Shown: positions 37,569 to 47,177, numbered from the stretch's first letter. The stretch: 64,000 nucleotides of DNA from JAUWPO01 sp965603285 (GCA_965603285.1 CBFDCK010000001.1:1-64000), one strand, 5' to 3'. A program made the numbers and translations. Notes: generated by a model from the letters alone, not told the origin.

Positions 37569-38651
37569 ATGCTATCTTCTAGTTACCTCCCTATTTACAA
37601 GCTCACTCGTGGTGAAATGGTTGAATCCGTTCATTATGGGGCTGTTGCAGTAGTTGATGTCAGCGGCAATCTGGTTGCCTGGTATGGCGATCCAAATGCC
37701 GTGACTTTTTTGCGTTCATCCGCAAAACCATTCCAAGTTATGCCTCTTTTTGAGCACGGGGGCAAGGAAGCCTACGATCTGACAAATCGAGAAATCGCAA
37801 TCATGTGTTCATCCCACTCCGGTACAGACGAACAATTTGATTTTGTGCGATCAATTCAGGAGAAAACAGGTGTTCACGAGTCAAATCTCTTGTGTGGTGT
37901 CCATTATCCTTTAGATGAAAAAACAGCTGAGGGGATGCGTATGAACAGCGTGCAGCCCACACTTAACAGGAATAATTGTTCAGGTATGCATACCGGTTTA
38001 CTCGGGTATGTGATGATGTTGGAAGGGTTCTCGCCTCAAACATCTGAAGGTTTAACCTATATTGATCCCAATCATCCTGTGCAGGAGGAAATCCTTACAT
38101 CCTTTGCAGGAATGTGCAACATATCAGAAGATCGGATCGCGATAGGGATCGATGGTTGTTCGTTGTCAACCTTTGGTGTGCCCTTGCGAAATGCCGCCTT
38201 GGCATACGCCAGGTTGTGCGACCCAGAAGCAGGCGAGGTCTTGCCCATCGAAAGAGCTTCTGCCTGTCATACCATTACTGAGGCGATGACCTCAAATCCG
38301 GATATGGTTGGCGGACCTGGTCGTTTTGATACCCGCCTGATGGAGGTTGCTGCCGGGCGTGTAGTTGCTAAAGGTGGGGCGGAAGGCTTTCAGGGGGTGG
38401 GCTTGATGCCGGGTGTTATGGGCTCAGGTTCACAGGCGCTTGGTGTCGCCATAAAGATATCGGATGGCGATGCACGTGGGTCTGTCTGTTCAGCGGTCAC
38501 GTTGGAGGTTCTGCACCAGTTAGAGGTACTGTCCCATGGAGAAATGGCTGATATGGCCGAATTTGGTCCGAGCACACCCGTTTACAATTTGCGGGACATT
38601 AAAGTGGGACAGGCTCGTCCCTCCATTGCGCTTGAATTTGCATCTGGATAA
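37569..38651 (+). CDS. L-asparaginase II family protein (rhizobial type)
   Basis: A 360-residue member of the asparaginase II family (ReAV-like), a fold related to serine beta-lactamases. The Ser-x-x-Lys pair is S50 and K53 in FLRSSAKPFQ, and the conserved cysteine patches appear in NRNNCSGMHTG and IGIDGCSLSTFG, with CSSHSGTDEQ also typical. It hydrolyses L-asparagine to aspartate and ammonia in studied members. No signal peptide, so cytoplasmic. It lies 27 nt upstream of endonuclease III on the same strand, but a functional link is unlikely. Confidence 0.87.
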   Translation: MLSSSYLPIYKLTRGEMVESVHYGAVAVVDVSGNLVAWYGDPNAVTFLRSSAKPFQVMPLFEHGGKEAYDLTNREIAIMCSSHSGTDEQFDFVRSIQEKTGVHESNLLCGVHYPLDEKTAEGMRMNSVQPTLNRNNCSGMHTGLLGYVMMLEGFSPQTSEGLTYIDPNHPVQEEILTSFAGMCNISEDRIAIGIDGCSLSTFGVPLRNAALAYARLCDPEAGEVLPIERASACHTITEAMTSNPDMVGGPGRFDTRLMEVAAGRVVAKGGAEGFQGVGLMPGVMGSGSQALGVAIKISDGDARGSVCSAVTLEVLHQLEVLSHGEMADMAEFGPSTPVYNLRDIKVGQARPSIALEFASG

Positions 38652-38678
38652 AATGTCTGTCTTCAGTTCAATTTAAAT

Positions 38679-39407
38679 ATGCAGCCCAGCGAATTTGCCC
38701 TAGCAATCCACAAAAGACTGCTTGACACCTATGGTATTCCAGAGTGGAGGAATCCCGTTTCACCTTTAGATGAATTGGTCTCAACCATTCTTTCCCAAAA
38801 CACGAATGACACAAACCGTGATCGCGCCTTCAAGTCTTTGAAAGCCCGTTTTCCTACTTGGGAAGCGGTAAGGGATGCGGATGAACATGAGGTGATTGGT
38901 GCTATACGAACTGCAGGTCTTGCCAACCAAAAAGGACCGCGTATTCAAAATGTACTCCGAGGAATCACAGCCCAACGCGGTGAATTGGACTTGGATTTTC
39001 TAGAAAAACTTTCTACGGAAGATGCCTCAGATTGGTTGAGGAGCTTCAAGGGAGTTGGACCGAAAACAGCAGCGATTGTGCTTCAATTCTCGCTCGGTAA
39101 ACCAGCGTTTCCGGTGGACACACATATCTATAGGGTAACGGGGCGCTTGGGATTGCGCCCCCAGAAGATGAACGCCGATAAAGCCCATACTTATTTGACA
39201 GAACTCTTTCCCCCGCAATCCTATTATGCAGTCCATCTCAATATAATACGTCTGGGTCGTGAGGTTTGCAACGCTCGCCGCCCAGATTGCGAATTCTGTC
39301 CTTTAAACGATCTGTGTGAATATTACAACACTAAAAGCAGTGAGAAAATGGCTGATGTTCTTCTCAATCAAAATCACCGGGAAAGGGGTCAATACGAGAA
39401 CAGATAG
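38679..39407 (+). CDS. nth: endonuclease III
   Basis: A 242-residue HhH-GPD DNA glycosylase/AP lyase for oxidised pyrimidines. The helix-hairpin-helix FKGVGPKTAAIVLQF carries the catalytic Lys, and the catalytic Asp is in FPVDTHIYRV. The [4Fe-4S] cluster motif is canonical, C-x6-C-x2-C-x5-C, in CNARRPDCEFCPLNDLC. A C-terminal extension of about 25 residues follows. No clear ribosome site before ATG 38679. Confidence 0.9.
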   Translation: MQPSEFALAIHKRLLDTYGIPEWRNPVSPLDELVSTILSQNTNDTNRDRAFKSLKARFPTWEAVRDADEHEVIGAIRTAGLANQKGPRIQNVLRGITAQRGELDLDFLEKLSTEDASDWLRSFKGVGPKTAAIVLQFSLGKPAFPVDTHIYRVTGRLGLRPQKMNADKAHTYLTELFPPQSYYAVHLNIIRLGREVCNARRPDCEFCPLNDLCEYYNTKSSEKMADVLLNQNHRERGQYENR

Positions 39408-39616
39408 AATTGTGGAAAATGGAATTGTAAAAAGAGGCCGCGAATTTACGTGCCTATTATTGTCGAATTTATTAGTCACATTTGTTATGAACAAAATCAT
39501 CTGGAACATATGATTTTTGACAATTATCGAAACAGGAAATTCCCTGTAAAATATGTACAGGTTGAATTTCAGGGTATATCTCTGATGTTGCTCATCGCTG
39601 TTTCCTCCTTTGGCGA

Positions 39617-39664
39617 AAGCCTCCGCCTGGTCACCTCCATTTCCCAGGCGGAGGCTTGATTTTA
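39617..39664 (+). terminator. rho-independent terminator after nth
   Basis: A perfect 14-bp stem (39617-39630 with 39644-39657), loop of 13 nt, followed by GATTTTA. It lies just upstream of the HtrA gene and would stop transcription from the asparaginase-nth side. Confidence 0.8.
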
Positions 39665-39678
39665 AGTAGACGGAGTAC

Positions 39679-40953
39679 ATGAAACGTATCGCTCCTTTAA
39701 AAGTAAAAGCGATTGTCCTAGTGTTTGGAATAACACTTGCAGCCTGTTCGACATCTGGAAAAACGCCATCAGGAATAACAAATCCTGACCTGGTTGCGGA
39801 AGCCGAAGTTACATCAGCAGTTAACCAACAGGGCGCTCCGCTGACGACCATGACTGCAGAGCCAACGTATAGATTGAAGGAAACATCAACTCAACCCCCA
39901 AATATAACGCTGGCGACAAATAATACCCTGCCGGAACATGTGGATTTACGTTCATTCCAGGATGACCTTGTGCGGCTGTATGAAAAGGCAAGCCCTGGAG
40001 TTGTATCGATCCGTGTTCTCTCCCTGGATGGGGGTACCCTAGGTTCCGGTTTTGTATACGATAAGGACGGTCATATCGTCACTAATTATCACGTCGTGCG
40101 GACCGAATCTGATGTGGAGGTGACTTTTTCAACGGGTACTAAGACGAACGCTAGAATAATTGGAGTGGATCCGGATTCAGACCTGGCTGTATTAAAGGTG
40201 GATATACCATTCCAGGAGCTTGTCCCGCTCCCTTTGGGTGATTCTGACGAGGTAAAGGTTGGACAATTTGCAGCAGCTATCGGCAACCCGTTTGGATTGG
40301 AAGGAGCGATGACGTTCGGTATCGTTTCCGGAACGGGGCGTATATTACAATCCCTATCATCTGCATATGGCAAAAGCAGCACTTCAGTGGTTGAAACCAT
40401 CCAAACAGATGCAGCAATAAACCCAGGGAACTCCGGAGGTCCGCTGCTTAATTTGGACGGTGAGGTGATCGGTATCAACGAATCGATTGCCACAAGTGGG
40501 GCTGACCGACATTATTTTGGAGTCGGTTTTGCGATTTCCATAAATTTTGTTAAGCGGATTGCTTCAGCATTGATCCAGGAGGGAGAGTTCATCTATCCAT
40601 ATTTAGGGATTTCAAGTGTCGATGAACTGAGCATTTTTACGCAGGAAGCTTTAGGTTTGTCGCGTTCGAGTGGTGTTTACATCACCGATGTGATGCCGGA
40701 TGGACCGGCTGACCAGGCTGGACTTCAGGCGGGCACTCAGGAAACGGATGTTCAAGGCGTCCGCGCGGGTGGGGATTTGATATATGAGATTGACGTTCAT
40801 CCTGTAAACGACTTTAATGAATTGATCAACTACTTGATAAAAAATAAGAGTCCAGGAGATGAGGTCGAATTGACAGTTCTGCGGGGAGATCAAGTGATTA
40901 AAATTGTAGTCATTCTGGGCAGACGTCCTATCGAGGAAATCGAAGAACGCTAG
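39679..40953 (+). CDS. HtrA/DegP-like serine protease, lipoprotein
   Basis: A 424-residue trypsin-fold protease with a C-terminal PDZ domain, acting outside the membrane on misfolded proteins. The signal peptide ends in a lipobox LAAC with C23, so it is probably anchored. The catalytic triad is H138 (TNYHVV), D168 (SDLAVLKV) and S252 (NPGNSGGPLL). The PDZ domain spans roughly residues 310-415 and includes YLGISSVDEL and AGLQAGTQ. A low-complexity linker follows the lipobox. ATG 39679 is preceded by GGAG. Confidence 0.92.
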   Translation: MKRIAPLKVKAIVLVFGITLAACSTSGKTPSGITNPDLVAEAEVTSAVNQQGAPLTTMTAEPTYRLKETSTQPPNITLATNNTLPEHVDLRSFQDDLVRLYEKASPGVVSIRVLSLDGGTLGSGFVYDKDGHIVTNYHVVRTESDVEVTFSTGTKTNARIIGVDPDSDLAVLKVDIPFQELVPLPLGDSDEVKVGQFAAAIGNPFGLEGAMTFGIVSGTGRILQSLSSAYGKSSTSVVETIQTDAAINPGNSGGPLLNLDGEVIGINESIATSGADRHYFGVGFAISINFVKRIASALIQEGEFIYPYLGISSVDELSIFTQEALGLSRSSGVYITDVMPDGPADQAGLQAGTQETDVQGVRAGGDLIYEIDVHPVNDFNELINYLIKNKSPGDEVELTVLRGDQVIKIVVILGRRPIEEIEER

Positions 40954-41100
40954 AAATTGATCTTATAAAAGTAGAGAAATGTGGAGTGCATGTCAATCCA
41001 AATCCGATTTATGTAATGGTTCATTCAAGGTATTATTTCTATCAAACGGTAAGCGGTCGTTACCGCGTTAATTCAAGTGACTCAAGGAGGTTAAGGTACC

Positions 41101-42201
41101 ATGATAACTGACCGAGATCTAAGAGAGTTGTTGAGCTACGAGGCGAAGCACGCTGTCCTGAGCGTATACTTAAATACCGATCCGGTGGATGGGAGTCCTG
41201 AGACATTCAAACTCCATTTGCGTAGTATGTTGAAGGAAATCGATCTACCCGAAGATGTCCTTGCAGTGACACGGTTTTTTGACTTCGAACACGATTGGTC
41301 TGGAAAGAGCGTCGCGGTTTTTTCCTGTGCGCCGGAAGAATATTTCGAAGCCTATTCATTGGCAGTTGCGGTGCGAAGCCGGGTGCGGACAGATTTGCGA
41401 CCATATGTGAAACCGCTAGCTGATGTTTTTGATTCATACGGCGGATACGGTGTCGTATTGGTTGATAAGCAAGAGGCGCGCCTGTTCTACTTCAACCTGG
41501 GTGAATTGCAAGAGCATAAGGACGTGACGGGAGAGAGTGTGCGCAGGACGAAGCGGGGCGGCGGTTCGCAATTTGCCAGACGGCGAGGAGGTACGGCTGG
41601 GCAGACCGATTATGTTGATGAGTTAACCGAGCGGAACATCAAGGAAGCGGTTGATAGTGCGGCTCGATTTTTTTCAGCGAACAATATTCGGAGGGTCATG
41701 ATTGGTGGCAGCGAAGACAATGTCGCCCAATTTCGAAGCTTGCTGCCTAAATCCTGGCAGAGCCTGGTCGTAGGCGTTTTCCCAATCAGTATGACCGCCA
41801 GTCACAGCGAAGTTCTGGAGTGCGCGATGGAGGTCGGTGCAGAAGCGGAATATCACCGGGAAGCTCTGCTTGCCAATACCGTGGTGACAAACGCCGCCAA
41901 AGGTCGCGGGGGCGTGATTGACCTTGAGGATACTCTAAATGCGATTCACGAGGGTCGCGTACAAACGCTGCTCATCAGAGATGGCTTTCGAGCGCCAGGG
42001 GGGCAATGCACGAGCTGCGGTTATTTATCTGCTGGGACCATTGTTGTGTGTCCATACTGCGGGGGCGAGGTGGACCAAATTCCGGATGCCGTCGAACTGG
42101 CAGTACGTCGTGTTATGCAAACGGGCGGCGAAGTCGAAGTCCTGCCCAGCGACCAGGATGTGGGTGAGTTTGACCAGATCGGAGCTTTATTACGCTATTG
42201 A
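41101..42201 (+). CDS. baeRF/Vms1-like release-factor homologue with zinc ribbon
   Basis: A 366-residue protein resembling the bacterial relatives of eRF1/Vms1 peptidyl-tRNA hydrolases (baeRF superfamily). The central domain has VLVDKQEARLFYF, then KRGGGSQFARRRGG with G154-G-S-Q157, matching the GxxQ catalytic loop of the Vms1-like (VLRF1) group, followed by YVDELTERNIKEAVD, typical of the fold. The C-terminus carries a zinc ribbon, C303-x2-C306 and C317-x2-C320. Such proteins are thought to rescue stalled ribosomes, but the bacterial role is unproven. A strong AGGAGG precedes ATG 41101, and a terminator follows at 42238. Confidence 0.75.
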   Translation: MITDRDLRELLSYEAKHAVLSVYLNTDPVDGSPETFKLHLRSMLKEIDLPEDVLAVTRFFDFEHDWSGKSVAVFSCAPEEYFEAYSLAVAVRSRVRTDLRPYVKPLADVFDSYGGYGVVLVDKQEARLFYFNLGELQEHKDVTGESVRRTKRGGGSQFARRRGGTAGQTDYVDELTERNIKEAVDSAARFFSANNIRRVMIGGSEDNVAQFRSLLPKSWQSLVVGVFPISMTASHSEVLECAMEVGAEAEYHREALLANTVVTNAAKGRGGVIDLEDTLNAIHEGRVQTLLIRDGFRAPGGQCTSCGYLSAGTIVVCPYCGGEVDQIPDAVELAVRRVMQTGGEVEVLPSDQDVGEFDQIGALLRY

Positions 42202-42237
42202 TCGGTTTGGTTATGGGTATGCTGTACTTACCAACAG

Positions 42238-42281
42238 GGGCTGTCTAAAAAGAGTGATTAGACAGCCCGCTTTTCTTTCTT
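42238..42281 (+). terminator. rho-independent terminator after the baeRF-like gene
   Basis: A 10-bp stem (GGGCTGTCTA at 42238-42247 with TAGACAGCCC at 42259-42268) with an 11-nt loop, followed by GCTTTTCTTTCTT. Good stem and T-tract. Confidence 0.82.
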
Positions 42282-42329
42282 AAATGTGCCTGGCAATTGC
42301 AGTCAGTCACTTGCGATGAAAAAATTTGG

Positions 42330-43064
42330 TCAGATTTTAGATGCCAGTATTATCAGATTGGGCGAACCCTGCTGGTGGGGTGACTGGTCGTAGTTGCCGT
42401 ATGTATTGTTTATGATAAAACCAGCGTTTTGAATCTCTGCCAGATAATCTCTGGTGGAGATCAGGTTATGCTTGATCTGAGTGCTTGATCGTTCGATCCC
42501 TCCATCCGGCAGCAGGTGGTCGTAGTGCCATTGGACAGTGATGAAGTGATCGGAGCGTTCCCAACTGCTGCTAACCTGAACCGGTTCACCATCTAATGGA
42601 TGAGGGAAGATTTCTTCCACTTCGAGTTCGCTGCGCTCAGGAAGATGCTTGAGAGTTGTGGGATTCGGTAAACTCAGGGCAAACACACCATCTTCATGCA
42701 GGTGAAAACGTACGCCTGAGAGGGTGCGACGGCGGGTTTTGTTAGAGAAGGAGCTGTATGTATTGCACGGCGCAATGATCAAGCTGAAATGAAGGTCAAA
42801 ATGGAATGCGGCAGTGTCAGCCTGCAAGATGTGCGTGTACTTTTTTTGGTCAGGCGTAATACGGCTCCGTAGGAGAGCTAACACACCCCGCTCGTTGTCA
42901 ATTCCATAAACCTGTCTCCCGCTTTGAGCCATAGGCAGCAATACCCGTCCAGTCCCACAACCCAGCTCCAGGATGGGACCAGTGGACTGTCTGGCGAGTT
43001 CCTGCCAGAAGGAAATATCTTCTGAATAAAATCCGAGGTGGATGTTTTGGAGAGAGACGGACAT
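42330..43064 (-). CDS. class I SAM-dependent methyltransferase
   Basis: A 244-residue Rossmann-fold methyltransferase. The SAM motif is GPILELGCGTGRVLLPMA near residues 29-46, followed by the acidic VYGIDNERG and a LIIAPCNTYSSF post-motif. These features mark the broad class I family. The substrate cannot be read. The gene is transcribed toward the baeRF terminator and away from the tRNA-Pro gene. Confidence 0.8.
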   Translation of the reverse strand: MSVSLQNIHLGFYSEDISFWQELARQSTGPILELGCGTGRVLLPMAQSGRQVYGIDNERGVLALLRSRITPDQKKYTHILQADTAAFHFDLHFSLIIAPCNTYSSFSNKTRRRTLSGVRFHLHEDGVFALSLPNPTTLKHLPERSELEVEEIFPHPLDGEPVQVSSSWERSDHFITVQWHYDHLLPDGGIERSSTQIKHNLISTRDYLAEIQNAGFIINNTYGNYDQSPHQQGSPNLIILASKI

Positions 43065-43128
43065 CTAATATCCCGGACATCTAAAATCCTTGACGATTAC
43101 AACCAGTTAGCATTATACTCAATCCGCT

Positions 43129-43204
43129 CGGGGCGTAGCGCAGTCCGGTTTAGCGCACCGCGTTTGGGACGCGGGGGTCGGCGGTTCAAATCCGCCCGCC
43201 CCGA
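43129..43204 (+). tRNA. tRNA-Pro (anticodon UGG)
   Basis: A 76-nt cloverleaf. Acceptor stem CGGGGCG (43129-43135) pairs with CGCCCCG (43197-43203), discriminator A43204. The anticodon loop TTTGGGA is at 43163-43169 with anticodon TGG at 43165-43167, between the paired CCGCG and CGCGG. The T-loop GGTTCAAATCC is standard. CCA is not encoded. G after the anticodon fits proline tRNAs. Confidence 0.97.
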
Positions 43205-43290
43205 CTTTTATTAATTCCCGCGGGGTCTAGTTGTTCTTATCAAATCATTTTAGGCATCGTTTCATCATCTGGGAGTATTGAGGGATACTA

Positions 43291-43602
43291 ATGGCAAAGG
43301 TTAAATACGATGGTGTCGTGGTGGCAGTCCATTATTCGTCCGATAACCAGGTGGATTGGGTGCGCACCTTTTTACGGCGGGGTCCTATATTTTCGGATCG
43401 CGTCATGTTGGATCGCCAGGCTCTGGTTGAGCATTTGGAATCCGGCAAGAAATACATGGTCGGAAAACGGGTGCCTTATATGGCGGGCTTGTTCGAGGTT
43501 TCCGAACCGCTACGAGTGATCAAAACGGAGGACGATTTCGTTCTGGTTACGGGGGACAGTCCAGCTAAGCAGGACAATTTGGAAGGTATCCCAATCATCT
43601 AA
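43291..43602 (+). CDS. small conserved-looking hypothetical protein
   Basis: 103 residues, no signal peptide or transmembrane segment. The composition is beta-rich (VVVAVHYSS, YMVGKRVPYMAGLFEV, DDFVLVTGD), which suggests a small cytoplasmic fold. GAGGG lies before ATG 43291. It sits 86 nt behind tRNA-Pro and 18 nt before a GT2 gene, so it may be co-transcribed with that gene. I recognise no family. Confidence 0.65.
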   Translation: MAKVKYDGVVVAVHYSSDNQVDWVRTFLRRGPIFSDRVMLDRQALVEHLESGKKYMVGKRVPYMAGLFEVSEPLRVIKTEDDFVLVTGDSPAKQDNLEGIPII

Positions 43603-43620
43603 AATTGGGACCTGGCTACG

Positions 43621-44370
43621 GTGTTAAATCCATTTCTCTCGATTATTATTCCAGCACATAACGAGGAAAACCGCCTGCAGAGAACGCTGCAGCAGGTGGG
43701 TGAATTTGCGCAATCCCAAAACTACTCTGTTGAGGTCCTGGTTGTAGAGAATGGAAGCCAGGACCGCACTCTGGAGATTGCACGAACGTTTGCGATCGAA
43801 CGCCCTCAATTTCATGTCTTCCACATTGATGAGCGCGGCAAAGGGCTGGCTGTCAAACGAGGGATGCTTGAGGCGCGGGGTGAATATCGCTTCATGTGTG
43901 ACGCCGACCTCTCGATGCCCATCAACGAGATCAAACGTTTCATTCCTCCAGTTTTGACCGAGTTCGATGTCGCGATCGCCTCGCGGGAAGCCCAGGGCGC
44001 AGTGCGCTACAACGAGCCCTTCTACCGGCACATAGGCGGACGGGGGATCAATGCCATGATCCGCTTACTGGCTTTACCGGGTTTGCATGATACACAGTGT
44101 GGTTTTAAGTGTTTCCGTGCTGATGTGGTCGATGATTTATTTGGACACCAGACGATGGTAGGCTGGTCGTTCGATGTTGAACTGCTTTATATCGCCCGCA
44201 TGCGCGGATATCGAATCATTGAAATCCCAATTCCGTGGTATTTCAACTCCGAGACCAAACTCAATGCAATCCAGGACGCAGTTATTATTGGTCGGGATGT
44301 CCTGACTATTCGGCGCAACGCAGCAAGCGAAATCTATGATCGCTCACTACCTGAAGAGAGAGATTCTTAA
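43621..44370 (+). CDS. GT2 glycosyltransferase, dolichyl/polyprenyl-phosphate glucose synthase-like
   Basis: A 249-residue family 2 glycosyltransferase. The N-terminus SIIIPAHNEENRLQRTL, the metal motif in MCDADLSMPI, and GLHDTQCGFKCFRAD plus GWSFDVELLY match DPG synthase-type enzymes that charge a polyprenyl phosphate with a hexose. Such a product is what the PMT/ArnT-like proteins of the glycan locus would use. The start is GTG 43621, 18 nt after the small hypothetical gene; there is no ATG near it. Confidence 0.85.
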   Translation: MLNPFLSIIIPAHNEENRLQRTLQQVGEFAQSQNYSVEVLVVENGSQDRTLEIARTFAIERPQFHVFHIDERGKGLAVKRGMLEARGEYRFMCDADLSMPINEIKRFIPPVLTEFDVAIASREAQGAVRYNEPFYRHIGGRGINAMIRLLALPGLHDTQCGFKCFRADVVDDLFGHQTMVGWSFDVELLYIARMRGYRIIEIPIPWYFNSETKLNAIQDAVIIGRDVLTIRRNAASEIYDRSLPEERDS

Positions 44371-44472
44371 CCTGCACGCAGTTTAACCTGATTGTAGCGG
44401 AGGGCTGCGTTTCAGAATTAAATTCCGTCACCTTCATATTGACAGACTATCAGACTTTTTGTAATTGACCGA

Positions 44473-45129
44473 ATGAGAAGAAAATTCCCCCTAGAATCTC
44501 TCCCCGCAAAACCTGACCTTGGTTTTGAAAGCGCGCTGTGGTCATCCGGTCTGGATAAAATTGCCGGGATAGACGAAGCCGGGCGGGGGGCGCTGGCGGG
44601 TCCGGTCGCAGCGGCGGTATTGCTGCTTCCAGCGGATGATAGCGTTGCAGACCGATTGGAAGGCGTGCGCGATTCGAAGGTAATGACTCCTAAGGCACGT
44701 GAGTACTGGGGGGAGTTAATTATGGAAACTGCCCTGGATTGTGCGGTCGGATTTGCAACTCATAAGGAGATTGATGAAATTGGAATCCTGCCTGCTACCC
44801 GTTTGGCGATCGGGCGCGCGCTTGGCCTTTTACAATTTACCCCACAGTATCTCCTGATCGATTATATTGAGTTAAAGGAGTACTCCATCGCTCAAACTTC
44901 ACTCGTCAAGGGAGATGCGCGCTCTTTGAGCATTGCGGGGGCTTCGATCTTGGCCAAGACGAGTCGTGATGACATGATGCGCCAATTTGGTGATCGTTAT
45001 CCGGGTTATGGATTTGCAGCCAACAAGGGCTATGGAACGAGGACACACCGGGAGGCTCTGATGAGCCTGGGAACGTGTCCAATTCATCGGAAGAGTTTCA
45101 GATTACAGGGAATAAGGGATAAGGGGTAG
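44473..45129 (+). CDS. rnhB: ribonuclease HII
   Basis: A 218-residue RNase HII that removes ribonucleotides and RNA from RNA-DNA hybrids. The first catalytic Asp-Glu pair is in IAGIDEAGRGALAGP, a further Asp in LLIDYIEL, and a C-terminal conserved ASILAKTSRDDMM, GYGFAANKGYGT and HRKSF follow the family order. ATG 44473 has no strong ribosome site. Confidence 0.92.
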   Translation: MRRKFPLESLPAKPDLGFESALWSSGLDKIAGIDEAGRGALAGPVAAAVLLLPADDSVADRLEGVRDSKVMTPKAREYWGELIMETALDCAVGFATHKEIDEIGILPATRLAIGRALGLLQFTPQYLLIDYIELKEYSIAQTSLVKGDARSLSIAGASILAKTSRDDMMRQFGDRYPGYGFAANKGYGTRTHREALMSLGTCPIHRKSFRLQGIRDKG

Positions 45130-45212
45130 CGGATCGGGGAGAAGCGGATTGTCTTTATACCTTATCCCATAGCCCCTGACCATTCCTGCCCAATATATTA
45201 AGGAGACGATAT

Positions 45213-47117
45213 ATGACTGATAAAAAGATAGGTCGCCAGTATGGTCTTTGGGACAGCCCAATTTCTCCCATTAGTTTGGCACGCGTGATGAGTTTTGGGG
45301 ATGTTGCTTGGGATGATAGCGGTAACCTGGTGTGGTTGGAGATGCGTTCTGACCGAGGGGTTTTGATGGTGCAGCCCCCGGATGGTGAGGCGATGCGCGA
45401 GCTTAACAGCGAGTTCTCTGTGCGTGCGAAGGTGGGATATGGTGGTGGCGATTTTTGCGTCGGGCATGGAAACGTATATTTCGTAGAAGCGGGATCGGGG
45501 AGAATTTACCGCCAGCCCTTGGCTTCGGGGGTTGCGCATCCAGTCACCCCGGCTTTCGGGAGTTCAGCTTCGCCAAAACTCTCACCGGATGGACGCTGGT
45601 TGATGTTCGTGCGTTCGTATGAAGAGCAGGATACGCTCGAAATTGTCGATGCAGGTGGGAAATACTGGCCGCAGAAATTAGTCAGTGGTAATGATTTCTA
45701 CATGCAGCCCGCGTGGCATCCTGAGGGTCAACGCATCGTATGGATCGCATGGAATCATCCCAACATGCCGTGGGATGGGACCCAACTGCACATAGGAAAG
45801 CTGCAGGTGGACGAGGGCTTTCTACCAACTCTGATAGAAGAGAAAACAGTGGCAGGAGACGTGGAGACCTCCATATTCCAGCCTGAGTTTTCCCCTGATG
45901 GTCGTTATCTTGCGTACGTAAATGATGAGACCGGATGGTGGCAGCTCTATTTGTACGATCTATCCAGCGGCGAAGTACGCCAGGTTACGGATGCTCTGGC
46001 TGAACATGGGCATCCCGCCTGGATTCAGGGATTGCGAACTTACAATTTCGGCTCAGATGGCACGACCTTGTTCTTCCTGCGCAACGAATCTGGTTTCATC
46101 TACCTCTGGCAAATCGACCTGTCCTCCGGTAAAGAGCAGCGACTGCTGTTGGATGGCGGATATACATTCCTGGATCAGATCAGCGTGAGAGAGGACTACC
46201 TGGCGCTGATAGCTTCGGGTGGGAGGCAGCCTCCTCGGGTTATCACCTATCGACCGGCGGACGATGGATCCAGCGGTGATACACACGTTTGCCGGCGCGG
46301 GACTTCGGAGGAGCTGCCCGAGGACGCTTATTCAAAACCGGGGGCAATCGAATGGCTGGGCATGGATGGGGGAACCGTGCATGGCCTGTATTATCCACCT
46401 CATAATGAACGTTTTGAGGGGGTGGGAACTCCGCCTCTGATTGTCCGTATTCACGGCGGTCCGACCAGTCAAACTCGAGATAAGTTCAATCTAACAGCAC
46501 AATTTTTCACCAGCCGCGGTTACGCCGTATTGGAGGTGAATTATCGCGGCAGCACCGGCTACGGGAGGGTGTATCGCGATAAACTGCGGGGCAATTGGGG
46601 GGTTTATGACGTAGAAGACGCTGTCAGCGGAGCCAGACACCTGGTAGAAGGGGGTTTGGTGGATGAAAATCGTTTGACGATCATGGGAGGCAGCGCCGGT
46701 GGTTTTACAGTGCTCAAGGCGCTGGAGGACTACCCAGGGTTCTTTACTGCCGGCATCTGCCTGTATGGAGTTTCCAACCAGTTCACCCTGGCTTCTGATA
46801 CCCATAAGTTTGAAGCTCATTATTCAGATTCGCTGCTCGGTACGTTGCCGGAAACCTCTGATCTTTACCGCGAGCGCTCCCCCATCTTTTTCGTCGACAA
46901 GATCCAGGATCCAATCGCTATCTTTCAGGGCGAAGATGATGTGGTGGTGCCGCGCCTCCAGTCGGACGAGGTGGTGGAATCGCTGCAGAAGCGGGGCGTG
47001 CCGCATGTGTACCACGTCTACCCGGGGGAGGGACATGGTTTTCGGAAATCCGAGACCATTGAGCATTTTTATAACGAGGTGGAGAAGTTCTTGCGGCAGT
47101 ATGTGATTTTTTCTTGA
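45213..47117 (+). CDS. S9 family peptidase (prolyl oligopeptidase/DPP-like)
   Basis: A 634-residue serine peptidase. The N-terminal two thirds is a WD-like beta-propeller (repeats such as FSPDGRYLAYV and LSPDGRWLMFV). The C-terminal alpha/beta-hydrolase domain starts near VRIHGGPTSQ, with the nucleophile S494 in MGGSAGGF, an acid in GEDDVVVP, and a histidine in GEGHGFRK. No signal peptide is seen, so it is likely cytoplasmic and acts on short peptides. AGGAG precedes ATG 45213. Confidence 0.88.
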   Translation: MTDKKIGRQYGLWDSPISPISLARVMSFGDVAWDDSGNLVWLEMRSDRGVLMVQPPDGEAMRELNSEFSVRAKVGYGGGDFCVGHGNVYFVEAGSGRIYRQPLASGVAHPVTPAFGSSASPKLSPDGRWLMFVRSYEEQDTLEIVDAGGKYWPQKLVSGNDFYMQPAWHPEGQRIVWIAWNHPNMPWDGTQLHIGKLQVDEGFLPTLIEEKTVAGDVETSIFQPEFSPDGRYLAYVNDETGWWQLYLYDLSSGEVRQVTDALAEHGHPAWIQGLRTYNFGSDGTTLFFLRNESGFIYLWQIDLSSGKEQRLLLDGGYTFLDQISVREDYLALIASGGRQPPRVITYRPADDGSSGDTHVCRRGTSEELPEDAYSKPGAIEWLGMDGGTVHGLYYPPHNERFEGVGTPPLIVRIHGGPTSQTRDKFNLTAQFFTSRGYAVLEVNYRGSTGYGRVYRDKLRGNWGVYDVEDAVSGARHLVEGGLVDENRLTIMGGSAGGFTVLKALEDYPGFFTAGICLYGVSNQFTLASDTHKFEAHYSDSLLGTLPETSDLYRERSPIFFVDKIQDPIAIFQGEDDVVVPRLQSDEVVESLQKRGVPHVYHVYPGEGHGFRKSETIEHFYNEVEKFLRQYVIFS

Positions 47118-47128
47118 TGTTCAAACTC

Positions 47129-47169
47129 TCGTACGAAACAATGAGATTCTTCACTCCATTCAAAATAAT
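47129..47169. repeat. degenerate intergenic repeat, copy A
   Basis: Core GATTCTTCACTCCATTCAAA, preceded by GTACGAAACAATGA. It matches copies B and C with point changes (see 47236 and 48625), and lies just after the S9 peptidase gene. Confidence 0.5.
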
Positions 47170-47177
47170 AGACCGGG

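Noticed and set aside
45116..45168. Terminator after rnhB
   Set aside because: GGGATAAGG and CCTTATCCC pair over 9 bp, but the loop is 35 nt and no T-tract follows.
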